Source of the DNA: Antribacter gilvus
Lineage (GTDB): Bacteria > Actinomycetota > Actinomycetes > Actinomycetales > Cellulomonadaceae
Assembly (NCBI RefSeq): GCF_003946865.1
Contig: NZ_QXTH01000008.1
Span: 186,001-250,000 of the forward strand
Direction of reading: 5' to 3'
Length of the DNA stretch: 64,000 nt
Part shown: positions 9,734-17,823 of the stretch, piece by piece
Numbering within the stretch: position 1 is the first letter of the stretch
Layout of the letters: every line of letters starts with the position of its first letter
Position numbers and translations under genes: made by a program
The notes under the pieces: generated by a model
Told to the model about the DNA's origin: nothing
The model's input: only the letters and a program-made list of their open reading frames with translations
Database searches by the model: none

Positions 9734-10381
9734 ATGAGCTCGGCATGCACGGAAGACCGAGTCGTTCGGGGGGACGAGTTGGACGCCAGCACTGCCACCA
9801 CACAGGTCCGGGCCACAGGTACGGACACCACCGATCCGGGGGACGCCGCCGAGGCGGGCGAACCTCTCAGACACGAAGATCCGTCGGGCACGCCTGACCT
9901 CGCGGGGGCGCGAGGGCGCCGCCCGTGGGTCGCCCGGGCGGCGGTCCTGACCACCCTGGCCCTGGCGGTCTGCCTCGGGGCCGGCCTCTGGGCCGCGGAC
10001 GCCCGGGCGGGCACCGCGGAGCGCCTCGAGTCGCTGAGCACCGAGCTCGACCAGCAGGTCGAGATGACCAGGCAGTCCGTGGCCCACCTGACGACGGTGA
10101 TGGACATCGCCGAGTCGGTGTACGAGCTGTCTCCGGACGCGGACCCGGAGGCGCGTGAAGCCCTCGCCGAGGCGCTCACCGCCGCGCGCTCCGTGACGGG
10201 CCAGCAGGTGGCCGACGAGAGGCCGGGCTCCGTGACGCAGGCCAGGGCGCGGCTCCAGCAGGCGACGGACATCCGGACGTCGCTCGACTGGGCGTCCGAC
10301 GACCTGGTCGCGGCGCTGGACCAGGTCCGCCGGAGCGTCCCGCACCGCCTCGTCCTGGAGGCTGCGGGCAGCACCGGCTGA
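9734..10381 (+). CDS. single-pass membrane protein with coiled-coil-like exported domain, unknown function
   Basis: I do not recognise this 215-residue protein. The first 62 residues are a polar, acidic, Thr/Asp-rich cytoplasmic region, followed by one hydrophobic segment (VLTTLALAVCLGAGLWAA, about 70-87) preceded by arginines, so the C-terminus should be outside. The rest is helical and heptad-like (TAERLESLSTELDQQVEMT, then EALAEALTAARSV). No signal cleavage site or catalytic motif is visible. The ribosome site is weak, so the start may lie a little downstream. It stands alone, with a terminator-like hairpin directly behind it. Confidence 0.6.
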   Translation: MSSACTEDRVVRGDELDASTATTQVRATGTDTTDPGDAAEAGEPLRHEDPSGTPDLAGARGRRPWVARAAVLTTLALAVCLGAGLWAADARAGTAERLESLSTELDQQVEMTRQSVAHLTTVMDIAESVYELSPDADPEAREALAEALTAARSVTGQQVADERPGSVTQARARLQQATDIRTSLDWASDDLVAALDQVRRSVPHRLVLEAAGSTG

Positions 10382-10386
10382 GCCGG

Positions 10387-10427
10387 GGCCGCGGTCGGCC
10401 GGGCCCCCAGCGGGTCCGGCCGCGGCC
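10387..10427 (+). terminator. GC-rich hairpin after the 9734 gene
   Basis: GGCCGCGG at 10387-10394 pairs with CCGCGGCC at 10420-10427, and the inner GGCCGGGCCC pairs partly with GGGTCCGGC, giving a long stem with a CCCAG-type loop. It begins 6 bases after the stop codon. There is no T-run, as is common in high-GC actinobacteria. Confidence 0.5.
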
Positions 10428-10495
10428 AGGGACTGTTGCCAGGCCCGCAGGTGTTCCTAGGGTGGAACTGCACAGCACCACCGAGGAGGAACACC

Positions 10496-11395
10496 ATGCC
10501 CGCTCCCACCGACCCGGCGCAGAAGCTCGCGGAGTACGCCCACCCCGAGCGGCTCGTCACCACGCAGTGGCTGGCGGACCACCTGAAGGACCCGGAGCTC
10601 GTGGTGGTGGAGTCCGACGAGGACGTGCTGCTGTACGAGACCGGGCACATCCCGGGAGCGGTCAAGGTCGACTGGCACACCGAGCTCCAGCACCCGGTGG
10701 TCCGTGACTACCTGGACGACGAGGCCTTCGCCGGGCTGATGCGCGCCAAGGGCATCGGCCGCGACACCACGGTGGTGCTCTACGGCGACAAGAACAACTG
10801 GTGGGCCGCGTACACGGCGTGGGTCTTCACGCTGTTCGGGCACCGGGACGTGCGGCTGCTCGACGGCGGGCGCGGACTCTGGACGGCCGAGGGCCGCGAC
10901 CTCACCACCGACGTCCCCGCGCGCGAGGCGGCGGAGTACCCGGTCGTGGAGCGCGACGACCGCACGATCCGCGCCTTCAAGGAGGACGTCCAGGCGCACC
11001 TCGGGCTGGGCCCGCTCGTCGACATCCGCTCGCCCCAGGAGTACACGGGCGAGCGCATCTCCATCCCGGACTACCCGGAGGAGGGCGTGCTGCGCGGCGG
11101 CCACATCCCGACGGCGCGCAACGTGCCCTGGGCCAGGGCGGTCGCCGAGGACGGCACCTACAAGACCCGCGCCGAGCTGGAGGCGATCTACACGGCCGGC
11201 CTGGGCATGTCGCCGTCCGACGACGTGGTGACCTACTGCCGCATCGGCGAGCGGTCGTCGCACACGTGGTTCGCCCTGACGTACCTCCTGGGCTACGAGA
11301 ACGTCCGCAACTACGACGGTTCCTGGACCGAGTGGGGCAACGCCGTCCGCGCGCCCATCGCCCAGGGCGAGGAGCCGGGAGAATGGGTGGCATGA
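10496..11395 (+). CDS. thiosulfate sulfurtransferase (rhodanese, SseA/CysA type)
   Basis: A 299-residue tandem rhodanese. The inactive N-terminal domain (about 20-140) contains [13 protein letters not shown] and a [13 protein letters not shown] segment; the C-terminal domain (about 150-290) has [12 protein letters not shown] and the active-site loop [14 protein letters not shown] with Cys248 as sulfur carrier. CRIGERS is the form seen in actinobacterial CysA/SseA sulfurtransferases. It moves sulfane sulfur from thiosulfate or a similar donor to an acceptor. A GAGGAGG ribosome site precedes the ATG. The 3' end overlaps the sufE-like gene by four bases, linking it to sulfur transfer or Fe-S assembly. 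Confidence 0.93.
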   Translation: MPAPTDPAQKLAEYAHPERLVTTQWLADHLKDPELVVVESDEDVLLYETGHIPGAVKVDWHTELQHPVVRDYLDDEAFAGLMRAKGIGRDTTVVLYGDKNNWWAAYTAWVFTLFGHRDVRLLDGGRGLWTAEGRDLTTDVPAREAAEYPVVERDDRTIRAFKEDVQAHLGLGPLVDIRSPQEYTGERISIPDYPEEGVLRGGHIPTARNVPWARAVAEDGTYKTRAELEAIYTAGLGMSPSDDVVTYCRIGERSSHTWFALTYLLGYENVRNYDGSWTEWGNAVRAPIAQGEEPGEWVA

Positions 11396-11847
11396 GCACG
11401 TCCACCATCCCCCTGCCCGAGGCGCTCGCCGAGCTCCGCGACGCGTTCCTCGACACCCCGGAGAAGGAGCGGCTCCAGCTCCTCCTCGAGGTGTCGCGCG
11501 AGCTCCCGCCGCTCCCCGCCCGCTACGCGGACGCGCCCGAGCGCCTGGAGCGCGTCCAGGAGTGCCAGTCCCCGGTCTACGCCATCGCCGAGGTGTCCGA
11601 CGACGGACTGGTCGCCTTCCACGCCAGCGCACCCGAGGAGGCTCCCACCACGCGTGGCTTCGCGTCGATCCTGGCACAGGGGCTCACCGGCCTCACCGCG
11701 CAGCAGGTCCTCGACCTGCCCGACGAGCTGCCGCTGATGTTCGGCCTCACACGGTCCGTGAGCCTGCTGCGCCTGAACGGCATGGCCGGCATGCTGACGC
11801 GCGCCAAGCGCCAGGTGCGCGAGCAGCTGGCGGCCCGGACGGTCTGA
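11392..11847 (+). CDS. SufE family sulfur-transfer protein
   Basis: A 151-residue SufE-like protein, an acceptor of persulfide sulfur from a cysteine desulfurase or, as the context suggests, from the coupled rhodanese. Diagnostic features are the active-site Cys58 in [13 protein letters not shown], the following strand [18 protein letters not shown], and the C-terminal helices [18 protein letters not shown]. The ATGA overlap with the rhodanese gene indicates one operon. An in-frame ATG at 11383 with a better-placed GGGAG would add MGG; either start is possible. Rhodanese-SufE pairs of this kind are common in actinobacteria. Confidence 0.9.
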   Translation: MSTSTIPLPEALAELRDAFLDTPEKERLQLLLEVSRELPPLPARYADAPERLERVQECQSPVYAIAEVSDDGLVAFHASAPEEAPTTRGFASILAQGLTGLTAQQVLDLPDELPLMFGLTRSVSLLRLNGMAGMLTRAKRQVREQLAARTV

Positions 11848-11887
11848 CTACCTCGGCGGGAGCGAGCCCCAGCAGGGGCTCACTCCC
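11848..11887. terminator. bidirectional hairpin between convergent genes, abutting a half copy of the palindromic repeat
   Basis: GGGAGCGAGCCCC at 11858-11870 pairs with GGGGCTCACTCCC at 11875-11887 around an AGCA loop with one mismatch. It separates the converging sufE-like and DUF3175 genes, and the DUF3175 stop codon lies inside it. Directly in front, 11848-11860 reads ACTACCTCGGCGG, identical to the right arm end of the palindromic repeat at 15909-15947 and in moeA. Confidence 0.65.
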
Positions 11888-12170
11888 GGCCGAAGGCCTT
11901 GCGCAGCTCGTCCTTCGCCTTCTCGAGCACCTCGCGCTGGTCGTCGTCCAGATGGTCGCCGGCGCGGTTGACGTAGAAGGTGAGCATCGACATCGCCGAC
12001 TGGTAGGGGGTGCCCTTGCGGCGGTCGCTGGCCTCGGCGGACCGCTTCAGCGAGGCCGCGATCCGCACGGGGTCGTCCCACGTGAACACGCCCTCCTCGA
12101 GGTCGAGCGCGTCGCTCTTCTCGGTGACCTGGTGGGACCACCGTTCGGGCTCGTCGTTCTTCTTCGACAT
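11880..12170 (-). CDS. DUF3175 protein
   Basis: A 96-residue soluble protein with the DUF3175 pattern: W-SHQVTEKSDALDLEEGVFT near the N-terminus, DPVRIAASLKRSAEASDRRK, SAMSMLTFYVNRAGDHL and a basic/acidic C-terminal helix VLEKAKDELRKAFG. The family is widespread in actinobacteria and proteobacteria and functionally uncharacterised. The length is full for the family. It is monocistronic, convergent with sufE, and its upstream side borders a degraded region with a transposase-like tail. Confidence 0.85.
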   Translation of the reverse strand: MSKKNDEPERWSHQVTEKSDALDLEEGVFTWDDPVRIAASLKRSAEASDRRKGTPYQSAMSMLTFYVNRAGDHLDDDQREVLEKAKDELRKAFGRE

Positions 12171-12239
12171 CTGACCATCGTGCGCCGACGGCGGCCCGCT
12201 CGCCCCCGGTCGGGGAGCGGTGGTGCGCACTCCGGCGGC

Positions 12240-12371
12240 TTCACCACCCTCACAGACCTGAAGGCCTTCGCCGTGCGCGGCTACCTCGACACCTTGCGCA
12301 AGAACAGCCACAACCTCCTCGACGGACTCGTCGACGCGCTCAGCACACCTGGCAGTCTCCTAAAGTCCTGA
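12240..12371 (+). pseudogene. transposase C-terminal remnant, possibly IS66-type
   Basis: An isolated 43-codon open stretch on the plus strand ends in TGA. Its sequence (LKAFAVRGYLDTLRKNSHNL, then LDGLVDALS) resembles the tail of IS66-type transposases, where an R-YL-T-RKN/H-x-x-LD-L-xAL pattern is common. There is no start, no upstream transposase and no intact element end. The family assignment is from memory and tentative; the remnant status follows from the lack of any N-terminal part. Confidence 0.35.
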
Positions 12372-12408
12372 ACGGTGACGATCGAGATCGAGGTCAAGAT
12401 TGTGCAGC

Positions 12409-12846
12409 CTATTCAGGTCGATACCATTCGTCGCCCCCCGCGAGAGACTGTCGCAAGTACCTCTCAAGGCTTGACGAGACCCAGCGGCGACTATCGGTTT
12501 CATGCTCCCAGACAAAAACATCACGCCGTCGCTGCCGGTCGACGAACGCGAACTGGTCTCCGCCGCCGTCGTCGCCAAAGAACACGAGCCCGTCGAACGG
12601 CATGTAGAGAGAACCCAACACTGCGTCCGTTCGAAATCGGTTATTGACCTCAACAATCTGACGCAAGGGCCAAACCGCAGCGACACCAAGCGCTCCCTTG
12701 ACACCGCCACATTCGCTGAGCAGCGAGGCCAAGTCCTCCGGAACCCGCGAGCCCAAAGCGCGCGCGGCTTCATCGAGGGCTCCAGGACTCTCTGGCGGAC
12801 CAACCACCGCACCTGCGAACGAGCTATAGATCAGATCAGCCCACAC
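12409..12846 (-). CDS. SMI1/KNR4-family protein (immunity-like)
   Basis: A 145-residue protein of the SMI1/KNR4 (SUKH) type: PGALDEAARALGSRVPEDLA with the first helix, LLSECGGVKG, the central strands VLGSLYMPFDGLVFFGDDGG followed by DQFAFVDRQ, and VFVWEHETDSRRWV with a final helix SLERYLRQSL. SUKH proteins usually protect against polymorphic or contact-dependent toxins. Composition is less GC-rich than the surroundings and it lies in a broken region, so it is probably an orphan immunity gene left from a toxin locus. Its ATG lies 10 bases inside the 3' end of the broken ORF upstream. Confidence 0.8.
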   Translation of the reverse strand: MWADLIYSSFAGAVVGPPESPGALDEAARALGSRVPEDLASLLSECGGVKGALGVAAVWPLRQIVEVNNRFRTDAVLGSLYMPFDGLVFFGDDGGGDQFAFVDRQRRRDVFVWEHETDSRRWVSSSLERYLRQSLAGGDEWYRPE

Positions 12847-13015
12847 GTCGTCCCCTCATCGGACAATTGGCACACCCAACCATGATCTTGGCGAACCCTT
12901 GGCGCGAACGCGCATCAGGGAAGTCGTCCACGAAAGTCGCATAGTCCAAAACTTGCTGCCGAGTGGCCGTTTCATTCGATCTATAGAAGCCGATCCAGAG
13001 GATTCGGATATTGCT
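12836..13015 (-). pseudogene. 3' fragment of an unrecognised gene upstream of the SMI1-like gene
   Basis: About 59 codons in the minus frame have protein-like composition (ILWIGFYRSNETATRQQVLD, then YATFVDDFPDARSRQGFAKI and a CANC pair) and end 10 bases inside the SMI1-like gene. There is no ATG, GTG or TTG at the beginning, and the frame runs straight into the 3' end of the zinc-finger gene. This looks like the C-terminal remainder of a gene whose 5' part was lost, possibly the toxin partner. I cannot assign a family. Confidence 0.4.
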
Positions 13016-13019
13016 CCGG

Positions 13020-13424
13020 TCAGAAGTCGAAGAGGTCCTCGAGGAAGGACTCCTTCTTCTTTTTCTTGTGCCCGTAGCCGCGCTCGTCCCGGTAGCGGTC
13101 GTCCCTGTATCGCTCGTCCCGGGAGCGGTCGTCCCGGCGCTGGTCGTAGCCGGGCTGGGGGTAGCCCTGCGGCTGCGGCGGGTAGCCCGGCTGGGCGTAG
13201 CCCGGGGCGGGCGGCTGCTGCGGGACAGGCGGGGCAGCGGGGGCGGGCGACCCGTAGTCCGGGACGCCCCGCGCGGCGCCGCCGCTCTCGGCCTCGACGC
13301 GGTCGATGACCTTGTCGAGCTCCCCGCGATCGAGCCAGACCCCGCGGCACTGCGGGCAGTAGTCGATCTCGACGCCCTTGCGCTCGGTGATGACCAGTGT
13401 TGCCTGGTCGACTGGGCACAGCAT
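13020..13424 (-). CDS. zf-TFIIB domain protein with low-complexity tail
   Basis: A 134-residue protein. Residues 1-42 are a zf-TFIIB zinc finger: MLCPVD, then YCPQCRGVWLDRGELDK, giving a four-cysteine metal site with Cys3 and the CPQC pair. Residues 50-95 are Pro/Gly/Tyr/Gln-rich, then come Arg/Asp repeats (RDDRSRDERYRDDRYRDE), a lysine run and the acidic hydrophobic end SFLEDLFDF. The C-terminal LEDLFDF motif after a basic stretch is typical of this small family. It is divergent from the SPFH gene. Function is unknown; the tail looks disordered. Confidence 0.85.
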   Translation of the reverse strand: MLCPVDQATLVITERKGVEIDYCPQCRGVWLDRGELDKVIDRVEAESGGAARGVPDYGSPAPAAPPVPQQPPAPGYAQPGYPPQPQGYPQPGYDQRRDDRSRDERYRDDRYRDERGYGHKKKKKESFLEDLFDF

Positions 13425-13652
13425 GGGTGGCCTCCTCGTCGTGGTCCGTACTCAGGTGCCAACGGTCCGCGCCGCCGTCCGGTTCCCGTCCGCCTCGATC
13501 CCGGCCATGCCCGTTCCGAGCGAGATGGGTGAAACGAGGAATCTCTCCGTCTCGCCGTGGTTTGTCGCGACCAGGGCTTGCTAGGGTCCGGCGGGCGACG
13601 GCCGTCGTGGCGTGCACGGCGGCCGGGCCGACGGAACGGAAGAGGGACCGGG

Positions 13653-14792
13653 ATGGGACTGTTCGACAAGATCAAGGGCGAGCTGGTCGACATCGTCGAG
13701 TGGCTCGACGACAGCCGCGACACGATCGTCTGGCGCTTCCCGCGCTACGAGAACGAGATCAAGATGGGCGCCCGCCTCGTGGTCCGCGAGTCGCAGGCCG
13801 CGGTGTTCGTGAACGAGGGACTCGTCGCCGACGTCTTCGAGCCCGGCACCCACACGCTCGAGACGCAGAACCTGCCGATCCTGTCGACACTGAAGGGCTG
13901 GAAGCACGGCTTCCACTCCCCCTTCAAGGCGGAGGTCTACTTCGTCAGCACCCGGCAGTTCACGGACATGAAGTGGGGGACGCAGAACCCCGTGATCATG
14001 CGTGACGCCGAGTTCGGCATGGTCCGTCTCCGGGCCTTCGGCGCGTTCTCGGCACGGGTGGTGGACCCGACCAAGCTGCTCCGGGAGCTGGTGGGCACCG
14101 ACCCGCAGTTCCGCACGGGCGAGGTCCAGGAGTTCCTCCGCCAGAACATCGTCAGCCACCTCGCCACCGCCCTGGCCCAGGCCGGGATCCCCGTGCTCGA
14201 CCTCGCCGCCCACCAGGCGGACCTCGGGGACAAGCTGGCGACCGCGCTCACCGACGAGCTGGCCGACCTCGGCATCGCCGTGCCGCGCTTCGTGGTCGAG
14301 AACATCTCGCTGCCCCCCGAGGTCGAGGAGTCGATCGACAAGCGCACCTCGATGGGCGTGGTGGGCAACCTCGACCAGTACACCAAGTTCCAGGCCGCCG
14401 AGGCTCTCGAGGCCGCCGCCGAGAACCCCGGCACCGGTACGGGCCTGGGGCTCGGCATGGGCATGGGGATGGGCCAGATCTTCGCCGGCGCCACCGCGCC
14501 CGCTCCCGCGGCGCCCGCTTCCGCCGCGCCCGCGGCGACGCAGACGCCCGGGGCGGCCGCCGCGCCGTCGGGCCCCCCGCCGCTGCCCGGGGCCGAGTGG
14601 TTCTGCGGCGAGGGCGGGCAGCAGGCCGGGCCGTTCGACCTGGCGGGCCTCTCCGCGCGGGTCGCCGCCGGCACGCTGACCGCCACCACGCTGGTGTGGA
14701 AGGCCGGGATGCCCGGCTGGGAGCCGGCGAGCGCCGTGCCCGACGTGGCGCGCCTGCTGGGTGCCACCCCGCCGCCCCTGCCGCAGGCCTGA
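13653..14792 (+). CDS. SPFH/Band-7 domain protein with C-terminal GYF_2 domain
   Basis: A 379-residue protein. Residues 1-230 are an SPFH domain of the virion-core/YdjL type: MGLFDKIKGELVDIVEWLDD, RYENEIKMGARLVVRESQAA, FVNEGLVADVFEPGTHTLET, then IVSHLATALAQAGIPVLDLA. Residues 240-285 are the coiled-coil-like end and a Gly/Met-rich stretch; 290-320 is an Ala/Pro linker. Residues 325-375 (EWFCGEGGQQAGPFDLAGL, then TLVWKAGMPGWEPA) form a GYF_2 adaptor domain. Such proteins build membrane-associated oligomers in stress responses. The zinc-ribbon gene follows after three bases, so the two act together. Confidence 0.9.
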   Translation: MGLFDKIKGELVDIVEWLDDSRDTIVWRFPRYENEIKMGARLVVRESQAAVFVNEGLVADVFEPGTHTLETQNLPILSTLKGWKHGFHSPFKAEVYFVSTRQFTDMKWGTQNPVIMRDAEFGMVRLRAFGAFSARVVDPTKLLRELVGTDPQFRTGEVQEFLRQNIVSHLATALAQAGIPVLDLAAHQADLGDKLATALTDELADLGIAVPRFVVENISLPPEVEESIDKRTSMGVVGNLDQYTKFQAAEALEAAAENPGTGTGLGLGMGMGMGQIFAGATAPAPAAPASAAPAATQTPGAAAAPSGPPPLPGAEWFCGEGGQQAGPFDLAGLSARVAAGTLTATTLVWKAGMPGWEPASAVPDVARLLGATPPPLPQA

Positions 14793-14795
14793 CCG

Positions 14796-15899
14796 GTGGC
14801 GTCCGTGACCGGCGAGCCCGCCGGGACTCATCACGCCTACCCGTGCTCCGCCTGCGGGGCGCGGGTGGAGTTCGCTCCGGGCGCGGGCGCGCTGACGTGC
14901 CCGTACTGCGGCCACGCGGAGGAGGTCGCCGCGGCGGACCGGGAGGTCCGGGAGCACGCGTTCGCCACGCTGGCCGCGACGCCGCGCGAGTCCGCGGCGG
15001 AGGTCTCCGCGCACGTGTACCGGTGCGGCAAGTGCGGGGCGACGACGGAGTCGGACCACCTGTCGCAGGTCTGCGGCTTCTGCGGGGCGCCGATGGTGGC
15101 GGAGGTGGAGGGCTCGGGGCTCGTGGAGCCGGAGGCGGTGCTGCCGTTCTCGGTGACCCGCGAGGCGATGCGGGGACACCTGCGGGAGTGGGTGGCGTCG
15201 CGGTGGTTCGCGCCGTCGGCCCTGAAGAAGGTGACGGAGACGGAGCAGGTGCACGGCGTGTACCTGCCGAGCTGGACGTACGACGCGCGGACCACGTCCG
15301 ACTACGACGGCCAGCGCGGCGAGCACTACTGGGTGACCGAGACATACACCGAGACGGTGGACGGCAAGTCGGTGACCCGGACGCGGCAGGTGCAGAAGAC
15401 GAACTGGTACCCGGCGTCGGGCACGGTGGCGCGGGCCTTCGACGACGTCCACGTGGCGGGGACGCACCGCGTCCTGCCGAAGCACGCGGAAAAGCTGGAG
15501 CCGTGGCCGTTCGAGGAGGCTGTCCGGTACCGGCCCGACTATCTCGCCGGCTACGAGACCCTCCGCTACGAGGTGGAGCCGGAGGCGGGGCTCGAGGCGG
15601 CCAAGGCCGTCATGGCCCCGGTCATCGAGTCGGACTGCCGCCAGGACATCGGCGGGGACGTCCAGCGGGTGCACAGCGTCGCCACGCGGTACGACGACGT
15701 GACGTTCAAGCTCTTGCTCCTGCCGGTCTGGATCGCCGCGTACCTGTACCACGGCACCACGTACCAGGTGCTGGTCAACGCCCGAACGGGTGAGGTCGTG
15801 GGCGAGCGGCCCTGGTCGGCGTGGAAGATTGCCGGCGCCGTGCTGGCGGGGCTGGCGCTGGTGGGAGGGATCGTCGCGGCGGTGCTGCTGAGCCGCTGA
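14796..15899 (+). CDS. double zinc-ribbon membrane protein associated with SPFH protein
   Basis: A 367-residue protein starting at GTG three bases after the SPFH stop. The first zinc ribbon is YPCSACGARVEF...LTCPYCGHAEEV (Cys pairs at about 18-21 and 36-39), the second YRCGKCGATTES...VCGFCGAPMVAE (about 74-94). The middle (EQVHGVYLPSWTYDARTTSD, EHYWVTETYT) is a beta-rich domain of unknown role; the C-terminus has a hydrophobic segment (IAGAVLAGLALVGGIVAAVLL). Such genes follow SPFH/YdjL-like genes in many actinobacteria and are often mislabelled as PriA-like. It may anchor or recruit the SPFH oligomer. Confidence 0.8.
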   Translation: MASVTGEPAGTHHAYPCSACGARVEFAPGAGALTCPYCGHAEEVAAADREVREHAFATLAATPRESAAEVSAHVYRCGKCGATTESDHLSQVCGFCGAPMVAEVEGSGLVEPEAVLPFSVTREAMRGHLREWVASRWFAPSALKKVTETEQVHGVYLPSWTYDARTTSDYDGQRGEHYWVTETYTETVDGKSVTRTRQVQKTNWYPASGTVARAFDDVHVAGTHRVLPKHAEKLEPWPFEEAVRYRPDYLAGYETLRYEVEPEAGLEAAKAVMAPVIESDCRQDIGGDVQRVHSVATRYDDVTFKLLLLPVWIAAYLYHGTTYQVLVNARTGEVVGERPWSAWKIAGAVLAGLALVGGIVAAVLLSR

Positions 15900-15908
15900 C
15901 ACCCTGCG

Positions 15909-15947
15909 CCGAGGTAGTGCGTTCGTCGGACGAAGGCACTACCTCGG
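15909..15947. repeat. palindromic repeat, intergenic copy
   Basis: A 39-base palindrome between two convergent genes. CCGAGGTAGTGC at 15909-15920 pairs with GCACTACCTCGG at 15936-15947, and the inner TTCGTC/GACGAA also pair, leaving only single G-G mismatches. The same sequence occurs in two copies inside moeA at 25708-25800 and as a half copy at 11848-11860. At this place it would also work as a transcription terminator for both strands. Confidence 0.85.
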
Positions 15948-15985
15948 CGGGCGGGCGGGCAGCGACAGCACGGGTCAGCGGGGGG

Positions 15986-17086
15986 TCAGCGCTGGACGCG
16001 CGCGCTGCCGCCCTGTGCCAGCTTCGCCACCTCGGCGAGGGTCGCCATCGTGGTGTCGCCCGGGGTGGTCATGGCGAGCGCCCCGTGCGCGGCGCCGTAC
16101 TCCACGGCCTCCTGCAGCGAGCCGAGCTCCATGAGCCCGTACGCCAGGCCGGAGGCGAACGAGTCGCCGCCGCCCACGCGGTCGAAGATCTCCAGCTCGG
16201 CGCGGTGGGTGGCCTCGACGAAGCCCTCCTTGCGCGACCAGGCGACGGCGCCCCAGTCGTTGCGGGACGCGGACCGCACGCCGCGCAGCGTCGTGGCGAC
16301 CACCTGGAAGTTCGGGTACTCGGCCGACGCCCGCTCGATCATCGAGCGGAAGGCGGCGGTGTCGAGGTCGGTGAGGTCGTCGTCGACGCCCTCGACCTCG
16401 AACCCGAGCGACGCGGTGAAGTCCTCCTCGTTGCCGATCATCACGTCCACGTGGCGGGCGAGTCGCCGGTTGACCTCCTGGGCGCGCTCGGTGCCGCCGA
16501 TGCCCTTCCACAGCGAGGGCCGGAAGTTCAGGTCGTAGCTGACGATCGTGCCGTGCCGCTTGGCGGCCTGCATCGCGGCCTCGGCGACGTCGGCGGTCGA
16601 CTCGGACAGGGCCGCGAAGATGCCGCCGGTGTGGAACCAGCGCACGCCGCTCGCGAACAGGGCGTCCCAGTCCACGTCGCCGGGCTGCAGCTGCGCCACG
16701 GCGGTGTTGCCGCGGTCGCTGACGCCCACCGCACCGCGCACCCCGAAGCCGCGCTCGGTGAAGTTCAGGCCGTTGCGGACGGAGCGCCCGATCCCGTCGT
16801 AGGCGCGCCACACCACGTGCGACGTGTCGAGGCCGCCGGTGAGCATGAAGTCCTCGACCAGGCGGCCGATCTCGTTGTCGGCCAGGGCCGTCACGATCGC
16901 GCCGCGCAGGCCGAAGCACCGGCGCAGGCCGCGGGCCACGTTGTACTCGCCGCCGCCCTCCCACACGTCGAAGGAGCGCGCGGTGCGGATGCGGCGGTCG
17001 CCCGGGTCGAGGCGGAGCATGACCTCGCCGAGCGCGACGACGTCGTACCGGGACTCGTCCGCGGGGCGGACGTCGAGGGAGCTCAT
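15986..17086 (-). CDS. kdgK: 2-keto-3-deoxygluconate kinase (PfkB family)
   Basis: A 366-residue PfkB sugar kinase. The N-terminal VVALGEVMLRLDPGD and the GGGEYNVARGLRRC substrate-binding segment (about 44-57) match KDG kinases, and the catalytic motif VGGGDSFASGLAYG contains the base Asp308. It phosphorylates 2-keto-3-deoxygluconate to KDPG. Its ATG overlaps the stop of the KDPG aldolase gene by four bases, so the two are translated together: kinase then aldolase, giving pyruvate and glyceraldehyde 3-phosphate. Substrate assignment rests on this pairing as well as on the motifs. Confidence 0.88.
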   Translation of the reverse strand: MSSLDVRPADESRYDVVALGEVMLRLDPGDRRIRTARSFDVWEGGGEYNVARGLRRCFGLRGAIVTALADNEIGRLVEDFMLTGGLDTSHVVWRAYDGIGRSVRNGLNFTERGFGVRGAVGVSDRGNTAVAQLQPGDVDWDALFASGVRWFHTGGIFAALSESTADVAEAAMQAAKRHGTIVSYDLNFRPSLWKGIGGTERAQEVNRRLARHVDVMIGNEEDFTASLGFEVEGVDDDLTDLDTAAFRSMIERASAEYPNFQVVATTLRGVRSASRNDWGAVAWSRKEGFVEATHRAELEIFDRVGGGDSFASGLAYGLMELGSLQEAVEYGAAHGALAMTTPGDTTMATLAEVAKLAQGGSARVQR

Positions 17087-17766
17087 CGGGCGGCCTCCGG
17101 GGTGGTCAGGGTCTGCGGGGCGGCGACGGCCACGGCCTCGCGGCTGCGGCGCGTGATCTCGGCGAAGTCGCCCGCGGCCACGAGCGACTTCTCGACCATC
17201 CACGAGCCGCCCACGGCGAGCACCGCGTCCAGCGCGAGGAAGTCGGGCAGGTTGGCGGCGCTCACGCCGCCGGTCGGCACGAACCGCACCTGCGGGAAGG
17301 GGGCGGAGAACGCCTTGAGGGCGGCGACGCCGCCCAGCACGCCCGCGGGGAACAGCTTGACGGTGGTCAGACCCAGCTCGAGGGCAGTCATGATGTCCGA
17401 CGGCGTGGCGCACCCCGGCACGATCGGCACGCCGACCTCCTGCGCGCGGGCGACGACGGCGCGGCTGATGCCGGGCGAGACGAGGAAGCGCGCCCCCGCC
17501 TCGACGGCCTGGTCGACCTGCTCGGGCGAGACGATCGTGCCGGCGCCCACGAGGAGGTCGGGCCGCTCCTTCACGATGGCGGCGATCGCCGCGCGGGCGC
17601 CCGCCGTGCGGAACGTGACCTCGGCGACCGGCAGGCCGCCGTCGGCCAGGGCGTTGGCGACGGCGACGCCCTGCTCGGCGTCGTCGACCACGACGACCGG
17701 GACGAGGCGGGTGACGCCGAGGCGGTCGACCGTCCCCGCAGATGAGAGAGGTGGCTCCACTGACAC
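17083..17766 (-). CDS. eda: KDPG aldolase / 4-hydroxy-2-oxoglutarate aldolase
   Basis: A 227-residue class I aldolase. The active site shows Glu49 in PVAEVTFRT and the Schiff-base Lys137 in TTVKLFPAG; VGAGTIVSPEQVDQA and FVPTGGVSAANL are the phosphate and substrate loops. It cleaves 2-keto-3-deoxy-6-phosphogluconate into pyruvate and glyceraldehyde 3-phosphate in the cytoplasm. GTG at 17766 is the furthest start; a second GTG at 17760 is possible. It is first in the operon with kdgK and divergent from an IclR gene, with nested palindromes in between. Confidence 0.92.
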   Translation of the reverse strand: MSVEPPLSSAGTVDRLGVTRLVPVVVVDDAEQGVAVANALADGGLPVAEVTFRTAGARAAIAAIVKERPDLLVGAGTIVSPEQVDQAVEAGARFLVSPGISRAVVARAQEVGVPIVPGCATPSDIMTALELGLTTVKLFPAGVLGGVAALKAFSAPFPQVRFVPTGGVSAANLPDFLALDAVLAVGGSWMVEKSLVAAGDFAEITRRSREAVAVAAPQTLTTPEAAR

Positions 17767-17780
17767 CGTGACTCCGTTTC

Positions 17781-17823
17781 GCTATAGTGAACGCTTGTTG
17801 TTCATTGCGGAACTCACTTTAGC
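17781..17823. promoter_or_regulatory. nested palindromes between eda and the IclR gene
   Basis: The inner site is TGAAC, seven bases, GTTCA at 17788-17804. The outer site pairs GCTATAGTGA (17781-17790) with TCACTTTAGC (17814-17823) with one mismatch. TATAGT at 17783-17788 resembles a -10 element. The position in the divergent gap makes this the likely binding site by which the IclR protein controls kdgK-eda and itself. Confidence 0.6.
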
